NCBI GenBank assembly: GCA_003167415.1
Contig: PMTF01000004.1
Coordinates: forward strand, 117,423-181,422
DNA length: 64,000 nucleotides
DNA from: Acidimicrobiaceae bacterium
GTDB lineage: Bacteria > Actinomycetota > Acidimicrobiia > Acidimicrobiales > RAAP-2
Reading direction: 5' to 3'
Position 1 is the first letter of the stretch; every line of letters begins with the position of its first letter. Below, piece after piece: positions 9,077 through 18,711 of the stretch. Below the pieces are notes generated by a model that worked only from the letters and a program-made list of their open reading frames with translations, did no database searches and was not told the origin of the DNA. The position numbers were made by a program, and so were the translations under genes.

Positions 9077-11032
9077 ATGTTCCACCGATTTTCGACCTGG
9101 TGGCGGGCGCTCAGCGTCGTACTCCTCTGCCTCGCAACGATGGCGTGGCCCACGGCCGCGAGCGCTGGGACGACGCCCTCCTTCACGCTTTTGCACCAAG
9201 ACGCGGTGGCGAGCGTCTCGGTCAAAGGCACGTCGCACTTCGCCCTGACGATCTCGACGTCGCCCGAAAGAGTCGCCTCGCGGGCTCGAGTGACGATCTA
9301 TCCGCACGTCATCGACCGCTCCCAGCTCGCCCCGATCGTCGCGGGCATCGGGACGAAGCAAAAAGCCCTGGGCACGACCAGCAGTTTTGCGTTGAAGTGC
9401 GAGGTCCACGGTCTCTATAAGTTCACGGTCAACCTCTTTTCGAGACGACCGGGACGGCTGCGCCGAAGTTGCGCGCCCGCGCCGCGCCTTCATCTCCCGT
9501 GCCCGGCATTGCGCTGTGACGGGGTCTATCCCATTCGCATCGAAGTGACGACCGATGGGGCAACGTCGATTCAGTGGTCTCTACTCGCGGTCAAGTCCAC
9601 GGCGGTCGACCAACCACTTCGCGTTGACCTGGTCGAAACGATGGATCCATCTTCGTGGCTGCACGCCAAACGTTCGATCGCGGTACTACGGCTCCTGGCC
9701 CACCACCCTTCTTCGGCGATCACGCTCAGTGCCGACTACCGCACGCTCGACACCGTCGCGCAGTCGGGATCGATGAATACCCTCTTCCGCACGGCCCTTC
9801 GCCGGGCGCTCGTGAGCCCGCTGCACCAGGCGGTCGCCGCGCCGCCCGCGAACATTGACTTCGAAGGCCTGGCCGTCCACGGATTTGGTGACGAGGTGCG
9901 CCAGCAACTCTCATTGTCGGCCACGCTTTTGAGGAGCCTTACCGGTCGTGACGTCGACGGTGCCGTCTTACTCAACGGCACGCCGTCGCTCGCGAGCCTG
10001 CGAGCACTGAAGCACGCTGGAGTCCCCGACATCGTCCTTCCGGAAAATGACCTCACCGTGCCGCCGTCGACGACCCTCAACTGGGGAGCCCCGTTCCACG
10101 TGACGGGCGCGGGGTCGCTCACCGCACTCAGCTCGGACGGCCCACTCTCGACGCTGTTCGCGGACACCTCAATCGGCGCGGGCCTGCGGTCCGCGCTCAC
10201 GTTGGGCACGTTGGCGTTCTTGCACTTCGAGGCACCCAACGCCGGGGCACCGCGCACCATCGTCATCATCGCGCCGATGTCGAAGAGTTCCGTTGCCTTC
10301 CTGAAGGACGTCTTCAACGGCTTCGCGAGCAATCCCTTCATTACCCTCGCTACCCTCATCCCGTCGTTCGAACACGCCCTCGTCGCCACCAACGCGGCAC
10401 CGACAACCCGCTCCATGCTCGAACCACTGACGAATACGCAGTGGTCGGCGCACAACGTCACGTCCCTCCGTAACCTCGTCGTCGGGGTGAACTCCTACGC
10501 GCCGGCCCTCCGGTCCACCAACCTCGGCAACGACCTCACGGTCGCGATGGAAGCCTCGGAGATCACCGGTTCCCAAAGTGCGCGACAGGCCGCGATCAAC
10601 GCCGCCGCCGCCGCTCTCAAAGGTCAGTTGGGCAACTTCTCGGTGGACCCCGGCACCATCACGCTGGCCGGCTCAGGCACGTCGATTCCCATTACCTTGA
10701 CCAACCACGCGCCGTACACGGTGCTGGCCCGGGTCCACCTCTTGACCAACCAGATCACGTTTCCCAAGGGCGACGTCGTACCGGTGTCCTTGGACGCGCC
10801 GACCAAGTCGGTACGCGTCGCGACGTCGGGGCACACGGGGAGCAGTCTGACCCTGCAGGTCATCGTCACCACGCCGAACAATCGTCTGGTGCTGGCGCGC
10901 GCGGCCATCCAAGTGCGAATCGCCGGCACCTCTATCGTCGGCTACTTCTTAACGATCGCGTCATTGCTCGTGCTCGCCTACTGGTGGCTGCGCACGTATC
11001 GCAAACGTCCCAAGGGCCGTCACGCGAGATGA
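9077..11032 (+). CDS. DUF6049-like secreted protein, C-terminal TM anchor
   Basis: signal peptide-like N-terminus, C-terminal VGYFLTIASLLVLAYWWL; lies between cca and murJ as Rv3909 does in mycobacteria. Confidence 0.7.
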   Translation: MFHRFSTWWRALSVVLLCLATMAWPTAASAGTTPSFTLLHQDAVASVSVKGTSHFALTISTSPERVASRARVTIYPHVIDRSQLAPIVAGIGTKQKALGTTSSFALKCEVHGLYKFTVNLFSRRPGRLRRSCAPAPRLHLPCPALRCDGVYPIRIEVTTDGATSIQWSLLAVKSTAVDQPLRVDLVETMDPSSWLHAKRSIAVLRLLAHHPSSAITLSADYRTLDTVAQSGSMNTLFRTALRRALVSPLHQAVAAPPANIDFEGLAVHGFGDEVRQQLSLSATLLRSLTGRDVDGAVLLNGTPSLASLRALKHAGVPDIVLPENDLTVPPSTTLNWGAPFHVTGAGSLTALSSDGPLSTLFADTSIGAGLRSALTLGTLAFLHFEAPNAGAPRTIVIIAPMSKSSVAFLKDVFNGFASNPFITLATLIPSFEHALVATNAAPTTRSMLEPLTNTQWSAHNVTSLRNLVVGVNSYAPALRSTNLGNDLTVAMEASEITGSQSARQAAINAAAAALKGQLGNFSVDPGTITLAGSGTSIPITLTNHAPYTVLARVHLLTNQITFPKGDVVPVSLDAPTKSVRVATSGHTGSSLTLQVIVTTPNNRLVLARAAIQVRIAGTSIVGYFLTIASLLVLAYWWLRTYRKRPKGRHAR

Positions 11033-12627
11033 GTTCGACATCGACGCACGGTTCGCGCGTCGCCTCCATGGCCAGCGGCACCATGGTGTCGCGTCTCACG
11101 GGCCTGTTTCGCGTGCTCGTGCTGGCGTGGGTACTGGGTTTCACCCCGATCGCCGACTCCTTCAACCTGGCCAACACCGTGCCGAACATGCTCTTCGACC
11201 TGGTGCTCGGCGGTGTGGCCGGCGCCACGTTCATTCCGGTCTTCGTGGAACGACTCGCGCTCGACGGCGAACGGCGCGCGTGGAGGTCAATCTCCACTGT
11301 GGTGACCGGCGCGATCGTCGTCCTCGCCGCCGCGTCGTTGATCGCGTGGTTCTGTGCCCCGTGGATAATTGACGGCTTCACCTCCTTTCGTCACTCGACC
11401 ACCACTGAGTCGATCGCGGTCCTAAACCAACAACGCGCCGTCGCGACCGATCTACTGCGTTGGTTCGTTCCGCAGATCTTCTTCTACGGCGTCATTGGCA
11501 TCGCGACGTCTCTACTCAACATCCGCCATCGCTTTGGTGTCGCGGCGTGGGTTCCGCTCGCCAACAACGTTGTGTGCATCGGCGTGCTCATCTGGTTCCA
11601 CCTCGTCGACCCGACCCCAATGCTCGCGACCTTGAGTGGATCGCGTGATCTCATGTGGTTGGGACTCGGTACGACGCTCGGTGTCGCGGTGCAGTTCCTC
11701 TGTCTGATTCCCTCACTCTGGCGAAGTGACATTTGGCGACTGTCGTTCCGATTCAATCTGAAGGACCCGGCGCTTCGCGCCGTGAGCCGCCTCGGCAGCT
11801 GGACGTTGCTGGTCGTCCTCCTCAACCAGCTCTCGCTCTTCGTCGTGTTGGCCTTTGCCTTCGGCATCGGTGGCGACGGGCCGGTCAGCGCCTACACCTA
11901 CGGTTGGTCGTTCATGCAGATGCCCTACGCCGTCGTGGTCGTCTCGGTAATGGGCGTACTCACCCCGCAACTCGCCGGCCTGTCAACCGCGGCGAACTTC
12001 GAAGGACTGAGCGAACGTCTTCGCTTCGGGCTTCGACAGTCGCTCGTCATCATCATCCCGTGCACGCTCGTGCTCTTGGTGCTGGCGCAACCGATCGTCG
12101 CGATACTGCTCAAGCACCTGAACGCGACCCGGAATTGGGACGTGGGGACCGTGCTCGCCGTGTTGGCGGCCGGACTGCCCGGTTTCACGATCTTTCAGCT
12201 CTGCGTGCGCGGTCTGCAGTCAATGCAGCACGCGCGTGAGGTCTTCTATCTCTACGCGCTGCAGAACGTGCTCACCATCGTGTTGTGCGTGGCCATTGGA
12301 CGTCACTCGCTGGCCGGCTTGACCGCGAGTGTCTCGATTGCCTACAGCGCCGCGGCCGTGGTCGCGCTCGCCGCGCTCGCTCGTCACCGGGTGACGATCG
12401 CGTCGGTTATCTGGTCGCGGCACGTGCGCCGAAGTCTCGGGGCGTCACTAGTGGCCGCGCTGGTAACGGCCCTGGCTTATTCCGCACCGACGTGGAATCG
12501 CGGTGCCGGTTTGGTGGCGCGCTTCTCCTTCGCCCTTCTGGCCGGACTCGGCGCCTACGCCATCGTCGTCGTCTTACTCCAACACCGTGTTGCGCGCGTC
12601 GGAGCGAAAGATGTAAGGCTGAACTAG
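11029..12627 (+). CDS. murJ: lipid II flippase MurJ (MviN), start at MSSTSTHG
   Basis: ASGTMVSRLTGLFRVLVLAWVLGFTPIADSFNLANTVPNMLFDLVLGG; ATGA overlap with the upstream gene. Confidence 0.95.
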   Translation: MSSTSTHGSRVASMASGTMVSRLTGLFRVLVLAWVLGFTPIADSFNLANTVPNMLFDLVLGGVAGATFIPVFVERLALDGERRAWRSISTVVTGAIVVLAAASLIAWFCAPWIIDGFTSFRHSTTTESIAVLNQQRAVATDLLRWFVPQIFFYGVIGIATSLLNIRHRFGVAAWVPLANNVVCIGVLIWFHLVDPTPMLATLSGSRDLMWLGLGTTLGVAVQFLCLIPSLWRSDIWRLSFRFNLKDPALRAVSRLGSWTLLVVLLNQLSLFVVLAFAFGIGGDGPVSAYTYGWSFMQMPYAVVVVSVMGVLTPQLAGLSTAANFEGLSERLRFGLRQSLVIIIPCTLVLLVLAQPIVAILLKHLNATRNWDVGTVLAVLAAGLPGFTIFQLCVRGLQSMQHAREVFYLYALQNVLTIVLCVAIGRHSLAGLTASVSIAYSAAAVVALAALARHRVTIASVIWSRHVRRSLGASLVAALVTALAYSAPTWNRGAGLVARFSFALLAGLGAYAIVVVLLQHRVARVGAKDVRLN

Positions 12628-12641
12628 TTCAGAGGGGGGCC

Positions 12642-13481
12642 ATGGCTCGAATTCGCGTAGTAACCGACAGTGCGTGTGATATTCCCGAAGAGATCGCGCG
12701 TCGTCTCAACATTGACATCGTCTCGCTCACCATCCGCTTCGGCGACGAGGAGTTCACCGACCGCGTTGATCTCTCCCCCGAAGCGTTCTGGGCGAAGTGC
12801 AAAGCCAGTAAGACCCTGCCCGAGACCGCCGCGCCGTCACCCGGTGCCTTCCAAGCCGCGTACGAGCGCGCCCAGGCAGATAGTTGCGACGGCGTCATCG
12901 CGCTCACCTTGTCGGCGCTGCTCTCGGCGACCAACCAGTCGGCGGTCCTCGGCACCGAAGGGCTCACCGGTGCGCTCCCCGTGCGCGTGGTCGACACCAA
13001 GGCGGTATCGATGGCGCAGGGCCTCTTGGTCATTGACGTGGCCGAACTCGCCGCGACCGGCGCTGACCTGGACCGGTTGGTTACGCACGCCGAATCACTG
13101 GTGACGAAGGTCGGCGTCGTGGCCATGCTCGACACGCTGGAACACTTCATCAAGGGCGGACGGGTTGGCAGCGCGCGCGCACTTCTCGGTCAAGTCCTTT
13201 CAATCAAGCCGCTACTCGAACTGAAGGACGGCGTGGTCGTCGAGGCCGGTCGCCAACGAACTCGGTCCAAAGCATTGGTGGCTATCGTTGAGGTCGCCAA
13301 ATCCCACGCCCCGTTGAAGCGGCTCGCACTCGTGCACGGAGCGTCGAGCGAAGTGGCCAACCTCGAAGGCCTGGTCGTCGACGTCGCGACCGAAAACGCG
13401 ATCATCGTGACCGATATGGGGCCGGTCGTGGGCACGCACGGCGGCCCAGGGATCATTGGACTGTGTTGGATCGAGGGGTAG
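12642..13481 (+). CDS. DegV-family fatty-acid binding protein
   Basis: MARIRVVTDSACDIPEEIARRLNIDIVSLTIRFGDEEFTD. Confidence 0.93.
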   Translation: MARIRVVTDSACDIPEEIARRLNIDIVSLTIRFGDEEFTDRVDLSPEAFWAKCKASKTLPETAAPSPGAFQAAYERAQADSCDGVIALTLSALLSATNQSAVLGTEGLTGALPVRVVDTKAVSMAQGLLVIDVAELAATGADLDRLVTHAESLVTKVGVVAMLDTLEHFIKGGRVGSARALLGQVLSIKPLLELKDGVVVEAGRQRTRSKALVAIVEVAKSHAPLKRLALVHGASSEVANLEGLVVDVATENAIIVTDMGPVVGTHGGPGIIGLCWIEG

Positions 13482-13491
13482 TGGCCTAGTT

Positions 13492-13970
13492 TCAACCGTC
13501 GCAGGCCGAAGCCTGCAGGGCTCTATCGGCCCTTAAAATGTTACGTGCAGCATTGATGTCGGCGAAGTCACGGTGCCCGCACTTGAGACATCGAAACTCT
13601 TCTTGGCTGACCCGGTTACCAGCGTCGACGTGGTGGCATTCGGCACACGTCTGGCTGGTGTAGCAAGGATTCACGCTCGCTACTGTTCTACCGGCGCTCT
13701 CAGCCTTGTACCCGAGGCGACGACTTCGGGTCGGAAATTCTTCAGTCCTGTGAGAGTCCGACACTGGTCAACGTAACCCACGGAGCGACGCTTTCTGGTC
13801 CTGGCGCCGATTTTTTCCTCGAGGGCTGCGTTACATTGATATCTCTGTTGAAGAAGCAGTGCCTGGGTTTGAAGTTTGGTTGGATGAAGGCGATGTCGGA
13901 ACGTTCGACAGCGGGAGCCCTCTTGTGCCATTTCGAGACACAATGGTCGCGGTTTTGGAGTGGAAGGCAT
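13492..13970 (-). pseudogene. tnpB: TnpB/OrfB (IS200/IS605-type) remnant: N-terminal and C-terminal zinc-ribbon pieces in different frames with the central part missing
   Basis: FRHRLHPTKLQTQALLLQQRYQCNAALEE in one frame, VNPCYTSQTCAECHHVDAGNRVSQEEFRCLKCGHRDFADINAARNIL in another. Confidence 0.85.
13501..13516 (-). other. hairpin GCAGGC-TTCG-GCCTGC at the 3' end of the tnpB remnant
   Basis: perfect 6-bp stem with UUCG tetraloop on the minus strand. Confidence 0.6.
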
Positions 13971-14041
13971 ACGAATCTCAGTGGATTTGGAGCTGGGCCA
14001 AAACTAGGCGTAGCGACACCACGCACCTGTAAGTTGATTGC

Positions 14042-14359
14042 ATGAACGAAGCGAAGCGACCCACCGACGGCGACTTTGTCGACAAGGCTCTTTTTCAGTT
14101 CGACCACGTCTTGGACATCGTCCACGACCGGGTACTTCGCCCGATTCTCCTGGCCGGAAGGGCGATCGCTTACGGAATGATCATCCTTCTCGTGACCTTC
14201 GTCCTCGTCGGAGCACTGATGATCGGACTCGTCCGTATCATCGACATTTACTTCTTCGCCGGTCGCGAGTACCTCAGTTACGTCTCGGTCGGAGCGATCT
14301 CGCTCGTCGCGGGACTGATCATTTGGCGTAAGCGTCGCCCGGTCAACCTGAGGAAGTAA
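14042..14359 (+). CDS. small membrane protein
   Basis: two hydrophobic segments; 1-nt overlap with trxB. Confidence 0.65.
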   Translation: MNEAKRPTDGDFVDKALFQFDHVLDIVHDRVLRPILLAGRAIAYGMIILLVTFVLVGALMIGLVRIIDIYFFAGREYLSYVSVGAISLVAGLIIWRKRRPVNLRK

Positions 14360-15312
14360 TGCCCGAACACACTCGTGTCTTGATAATTGGCTCGGGCCCC
14401 GCCGGGCTCACGGCCGCCATCTACAGCGCTCGCGCCCAGCTCAACCCCATCGTGATCGAAGGCGAACCCTCTTCAACCACCGATCAGCCCGGCGGACAGT
14501 TGATGCTCACGACCGACGTCGAGAACTACCCGGGCTTTCCCGAGGCGGTCACCGGCCCCGAGTTGATGGCCCTCATGCGCGCGCAGGCCCTGCGCTTCGG
14601 CGCCGACCTTCGCGTCAACAAGGTTCAAGTACTCGACACCGCAGTTCGCCCGTTTCGAGCGTGGCTCACCAATGACGACGAACCGAGCATCACCGCCGAC
14701 ACGGTGATCCTGGCGACCGGCGCGCGCTCGATGATGATGAACGTACCCGGCGAAGAACGATTGCTCAGTCACGGTCTCTCGACGTGCGCGACGTGTGATG
14801 GATTCTTCTTTCGCGGTCAAGACATAGCCGTCGTCGGTGGTGGTGACTCGGCCATGGAAGAGGCGCTATTTCTCACGCGCTTCGCGTCCAGCGTCACCGT
14901 TGTTGTCCGACGCGACGTCCTTCGCGCCTCGAAGATCATGCAAGAACGAGCCCTCGCCCACGAGAAAATCCGTTTCGCGTGGAACACAAAGGTCTCCGCG
15001 GTCCTCGGTGCGGAAAAGGTAACGGGTTTAGCCGTGTGCGATACCGTGACCGGCGACGACCGGGTGCTCGACGTGACCGGGGTCTTCGTAGCCATCGGAC
15101 ACATTCCGAATACGACCTTGGTCATAGGACAGGCCGACCTCGAAGAGAACGGCTACGTCCGGACTGGCATGGGATCGTTTACGAACATCGACGGACTCTT
15201 CGCCGCCGGCGACGTCCAGGATCACGTCTATCGCCAAGCGGTCACGTCGGCCGGATCGGGCTGTATTGCCGCCATCGACGCCGAACGTTGGCTCGAAGCA
15301 CAGGGTCACTAA
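14359..15312 (+). CDS. trxB: thioredoxin reductase
   Basis: [49 protein letters not shown]. Confidence 0.97.
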   Translation: MPEHTRVLIIGSGPAGLTAAIYSARAQLNPIVIEGEPSSTTDQPGGQLMLTTDVENYPGFPEAVTGPELMALMRAQALRFGADLRVNKVQVLDTAVRPFRAWLTNDDEPSITADTVILATGARSMMMNVPGEERLLSHGLSTCATCDGFFFRGQDIAVVGGGDSAMEEALFLTRFASSVTVVVRRDVLRASKIMQERALAHEKIRFAWNTKVSAVLGAEKVTGLAVCDTVTGDDRVLDVTGVFVAIGHIPNTTLVIGQADLEENGYVRTGMGSFTNIDGLFAAGDVQDHVYRQAVTSAGSGCIAAIDAERWLEAQGH

Positions 15313-15373
15313 CGCAAAGCCACTCGCTAAAGTGGTCTACTGGCGCACCTAGGCGCCACCTCTGGAGGTGCTT

Positions 15374-15700
15374 ATGTCCGAGCAGATCACGACCCTGACC
15401 GACGCCACGTTTGACGAAGTCGTGGGCGCGTCGGACAAGCCGATCTTGGTCGACTTCTGGGCTGAATGGTGTGGCCCGTGCAAGATGATCGCGCCGATTC
15501 TTGAAGAGTTGGCCGTTGAACAGTCCGACAACTTCACCATCGGCAAGCTCGACGTCGACGTCAACGTCGCGACCGCCGCCAAGTTCTCGGTCATGAGCAT
15601 TCCGACCCTATTGCTGTTCAAGGACGGCGAGGTCGTGGCCCGGCTCGTGGGCGCCAAGCCCAAGGGCGCCATGCTCCAAGAGATCACCGCGAACCTGTAG
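15374..15700 (+). CDS. trxA: thioredoxin
   Basis: [23 protein letters not shown]. Confidence 0.97.
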   Translation: MSEQITTLTDATFDEVVGASDKPILVDFWAEWCGPCKMIAPILEELAVEQSDNFTIGKLDVDVNVATAAKFSVMSIPTLLLFKDGEVVARLVGAKPKGAMLQEITANL

Positions 15701-15706
15701 TCCACG

Positions 15707-16657
15707 CTGTCGAACTTCGACTGGCTCCAACTCGGCGACACGGGTGCTCGCGTTCGCGAACTACATGAGCGACTCGCCTCCCTCGGACACCTCTCGACCA
15801 ACGACGCGCAAGAGACCTTCGGTGACGGCACGGTCGCTCTCGTCGAGGCGTTCCAGCGCTCGAGAGGACTCCCGATTACCGGCGCCGTGGACGCCACGAC
15901 GTGGGAGCGGTTGATCGAGGCCGGCTGGCGTCTCGGCCATCGGTTGTTGTACCTGACGCATCCCAACTTGCGCGGCGACGACGTCGCCGAACTGCAGGTG
16001 CGACTGGCGCAGTTCGGATTCAATCCCGGTCGCATCGATGGGATTTTTGGCGTCTTCACCGAAGAGGCCCTGAACGACTTCCAGCGAAACTGCGCGCTCG
16101 AAGTAAGTGGCACGCTCACGAGAGCGACGTTGGTCGAACTGGTGCGCATGACGTCGACGCACACGGCGCGCAGCCTGGTCACCGATGCCCGGGATCGCGC
16201 CGGCTTTAACGAAGCGCTGAGTGGTCCGTTAGTCATCTCCGGACAAAGCCCTCTCGCTCCCCTACTCGCTCGCACGTGCGCACGCGTCTTGAAGGTTGAG
16301 GTTCTCGGCGACGAGAGCCCGGAGGCCGTGGCGGCTTTCGCCAACGCGAACGACGCCGCCTTCGTCATCTCGCTCCAAACCCTCAAGCACATTGACGGCG
16401 TACGCCTGCACTATTGGGCGAGTTACCGTTCACATTCGCGACGCGGTGAGCAACTCGCGAGTCAGATCGCCTCGGCGTTCTCCCTCGCCGCCGACTTGCC
16501 AAGGGTTGAGGTCACGGGCATGGCGTTGCCGATCTTGCGCGAAACAAAAATGATCACACTGCATATCGAGCACGGAGTTGACAAGGACGAGACCCTCGAG
16601 GAACTGGCGGGGGTCATTTCCGCTGTTTTGAGTGAAGTTATCCACAGGCCAGTGTAA
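15707..16657 (+). CDS. CwlM-like protein: two peptidoglycan-binding repeats plus degenerate amidase-like domain (apparent CTG start)
   Basis: LQLGDTGARVRELHERLASLGHL...VALVEAFQRSRGL and LRGDDVAELQVRLAQFGFNPGRIDGIFGVFTEEALNDFQ; between trxA and parB as in mycobacteria. Confidence 0.8.
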   Translation: MSNFDWLQLGDTGARVRELHERLASLGHLSTNDAQETFGDGTVALVEAFQRSRGLPITGAVDATTWERLIEAGWRLGHRLLYLTHPNLRGDDVAELQVRLAQFGFNPGRIDGIFGVFTEEALNDFQRNCALEVSGTLTRATLVELVRMTSTHTARSLVTDARDRAGFNEALSGPLVISGQSPLAPLLARTCARVLKVEVLGDESPEAVAAFANANDAAFVISLQTLKHIDGVRLHYWASYRSHSRRGEQLASQIASAFSLAADLPRVEVTGMALPILRETKMITLHIEHGVDKDETLEELAGVISAVLSEVIHRPV

Positions 16658-16752
16658 AATGGCACTCTGAACTAGGGGATTTAGACGGCTAAATCCCTTT
16701 GTTTAAAGCAAAACCTGAGAAACCCACAACTTCATCCACAAGTTGGGGATAA
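16638..16752. other. DnaA-box cluster: perfect TTATCCACA (16638-16646) plus head-to-head one-mismatch boxes TCATCCACA (16732-16740) and TGGGGATAA (16744-16752)
   Basis: direct motif reading. Confidence 0.6.
16676..16703. terminator. bidirectional-looking terminator GGGATTTAG-ACGG-CTAAATCCC-TTTGTTT between convergent cwlM-like and parB
   Basis: perfect 9-bp stem and T-rich tail on the plus strand. Confidence 0.75.
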
Positions 16753-16785
16753 CTTCAACTTGAGGTTTAGATTTAGGGTTGAGGC

Positions 16786-17712
16786 TTACTTTGGGTTGGA
16801 GATCGAAATATAGATCCGCTCGAGGTCGTCCAGGTCCGCAAAGTCAATGATTATGCGGCCATTACGACCTTTTAGGTCAACGTGAACGCGGGTATCGAGG
16901 TAATCCTCAAGTAGATGCTCGAGCTCGGCGACGCTGGCATCGGGCACCGGTCGAAGACGAGCTGCACCAATGCCCGGTTTGGCAGCCGGTTCAGACTCGA
17001 CCGCGGCCCTGGGCTCGAGGAAGGTCTTCACCGCCTCTTCGGTCGCACGCACCGACATCTCGTTCTTTATCACTCGGGCGACCATAGTGGCTTGGGCGTT
17101 GGAGTCCGTAATCGCCAAGAGCGAACGGGCGTGGCCCGCGGTAATCAGCGATGAGGCGAGCGCCGATTGCGCCGCTTCACCCAATTGTAAAAGTCGTAAC
17201 GTGTTCGTAATATTTGCTCGACTCTTGCCGACCCGCTGTGCGACTTGCTCGTGGGTGAGGTCAAACTCATCGATCAACTGCTGGTAGGCCGCCGCTTCTT
17301 CCAATGGATGGAGATCGACTCGATGCAGGTTCTCGACGACCGCTTGTTCGAGTGACAAGCGGTCGTTGACATCCACTTGCACCAACACCGGCATGAATTC
17401 CAATTCGGCGAGGATCGCTGCGCGCCAGCGGCGTTCGCCGGCGATCAATTCGTACTGACCCTCTTCCCCGTCGACCGGTCGTACGATGATTGGTTGAAGG
17501 ATGCCCAGTTCCTTTACGGAGGATGCGAGGGTCACGAGACTTTCGTCATTGATCGCCTTGCGAGGCTGGTAGGGATTGGGACGAATCGAATCAACGGGCA
17601 CTCGTCGAAGTGGCCCCTCGGCCGCGGCGCTGGACGTGGCGACTACTGCGGGTATTTCGTTGTCGGGGATGAGGGCGCCGAGCCCCTTGCCTAACCCTGG
17701 TTTCCTAGCCAT
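16786..17712 (-). CDS. parB: chromosome partitioning protein ParB
   Basis: VDSIRPNPYQPRKAINDESL; IAGERRWRAA; GKSRANITNTLRLLQL. Confidence 0.97.
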   Translation of the reverse strand: MARKPGLGKGLGALIPDNEIPAVVATSSAAAEGPLRRVPVDSIRPNPYQPRKAINDESLVTLASSVKELGILQPIIVRPVDGEEGQYELIAGERRWRAAILAELEFMPVLVQVDVNDRLSLEQAVVENLHRVDLHPLEEAAAYQQLIDEFDLTHEQVAQRVGKSRANITNTLRLLQLGEAAQSALASSLITAGHARSLLAITDSNAQATMVARVIKNEMSVRATEEAVKTFLEPRAAVESEPAAKPGIGAARLRPVPDASVAELEHLLEDYLDTRVHVDLKGRNGRIIIDFADLDDLERIYISISNPK

Positions 17713-18460
17713 TCATAATCTCCTCTGCTAGAGCGCGATAAGCCATTGCGCCTTTTGATGTTGGGTCGAACACAGTGATTGGCTGACCAAATGAAGGGGC
17801 CTCGGCCAATCTGACGGTTCGGGGGATTACCGTGCGACACAGTTCGTTTTCGAAGTGCCGCTTGACCTCTTTGGCGACGTCCCCTGAAAGAGTGATCCGT
17901 GAGTCGTACATCGTCAACACGACTTTTGAAATCCTCAAGGTGGGGTTGAGGTTTTTCTGGACCAAATCGACGATTCGTTGGAGCTGGGTCAAACCTTCGA
18001 GGGCGTAGAACTCGGTCTGGACGGGGACCATGATCTCCGTCGCCGCGGCGAAGGCGTTAATGGTAATCAGGCCCAGTGACGGGGGACAGTCGATGAAGAT
18101 GTAGTCAAAATCGCCTTCGACGGAGGTTAATGCCCTCTTCAGACGAAGTTCGCGAGAGATAACCGATGTCAATTCCTGTTCCACGCCGGCTAAATCCAGA
18201 GTCGCCGGTGCCACAAACAGGTTGTTGTAGCCAGTGGGTTCCACGATGTCGACCATAGGAACATCATTGAGGAGGACGTCATAGACCGAGCGTTCGAATT
18301 GGCGCCCGTCAACGCCTAGTCCCGTGGTGGCATTTCCTTGAGGGTCTAGGTCGACGATTAAGACCCGCTTTCCCCTCTCGGCTAGTGCGGCACCCAGTGA
18401 GGTTGTAGTTGTCGTCTTGCCGACGCCGCCCTTTTGGTTGGCTACAGCAAAAATCCTCAT
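17705..18460 (-). CDS. parA: chromosome partitioning ATPase ParA
   Basis: FAVANQKGGVGKTTTTTSLGAALAERGKRVLIVDLDPQGN. Confidence 0.97.
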   Translation of the reverse strand: MRIFAVANQKGGVGKTTTTTSLGAALAERGKRVLIVDLDPQGNATTGLGVDGRQFERSVYDVLLNDVPMVDIVEPTGYNNLFVAPATLDLAGVEQELTSVISRELRLKRALTSVEGDFDYIFIDCPPSLGLITINAFAAATEIMVPVQTEFYALEGLTQLQRIVDLVQKNLNPTLRISKVVLTMYDSRITLSGDVAKEVKRHFENELCRTVIPRTVRLAEAPSFGQPITVFDPTSKGAMAYRALAEEIMNG

Positions 18461-18563
18461 TGTGGTGGCGTCCGCCATGAGCCTCTTCCCGACCTAAGGA
18501 ATCCCGACACTGCGTCGAACTCCTGCCATTCAACTCGTTTTTGCGTAATTCGTCAAGTACCGA

Positions 18564-18579
18564 TGTTTCACGTGAAACA
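18564..18579. promoter_or_regulatory. parS site TGTTTCACGTGAAACA
   Basis: perfect match to consensus parS. Confidence 0.97.
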
Positions 18580-18601
18580 TTCTCACCCAACTTCGTCGAA
18601 T

Positions 18602-18617
18602 TGTTTCACGTGAAACA
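18602..18617. promoter_or_regulatory. parS site TGTTTCACGTGAAACA
   Basis: perfect match to consensus parS. Confidence 0.97.
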
Positions 18618-18695
18618 ATCCTCAAATCGTAAACACATACGTCACAAGTGTTTCAATGCACAATCCCGTTCGGGAGATTCGAATCGGACCCGAAA

Positions 18696-18711
18696 TGTTT
18701 CACGTGAAACA
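18696..18711. promoter_or_regulatory. parS site TGTTTCACGTGAAACA, abutting the rsmG stop codon
   Basis: perfect match to consensus parS. Confidence 0.97.

Noticed and set aside
15349-16392. 347-aa minus-strand ORF over trxA and the cwlM-like gene
   Set aside because: Ser/Arg/Ala-rich antisense artefact; the plus-strand genes are clear.
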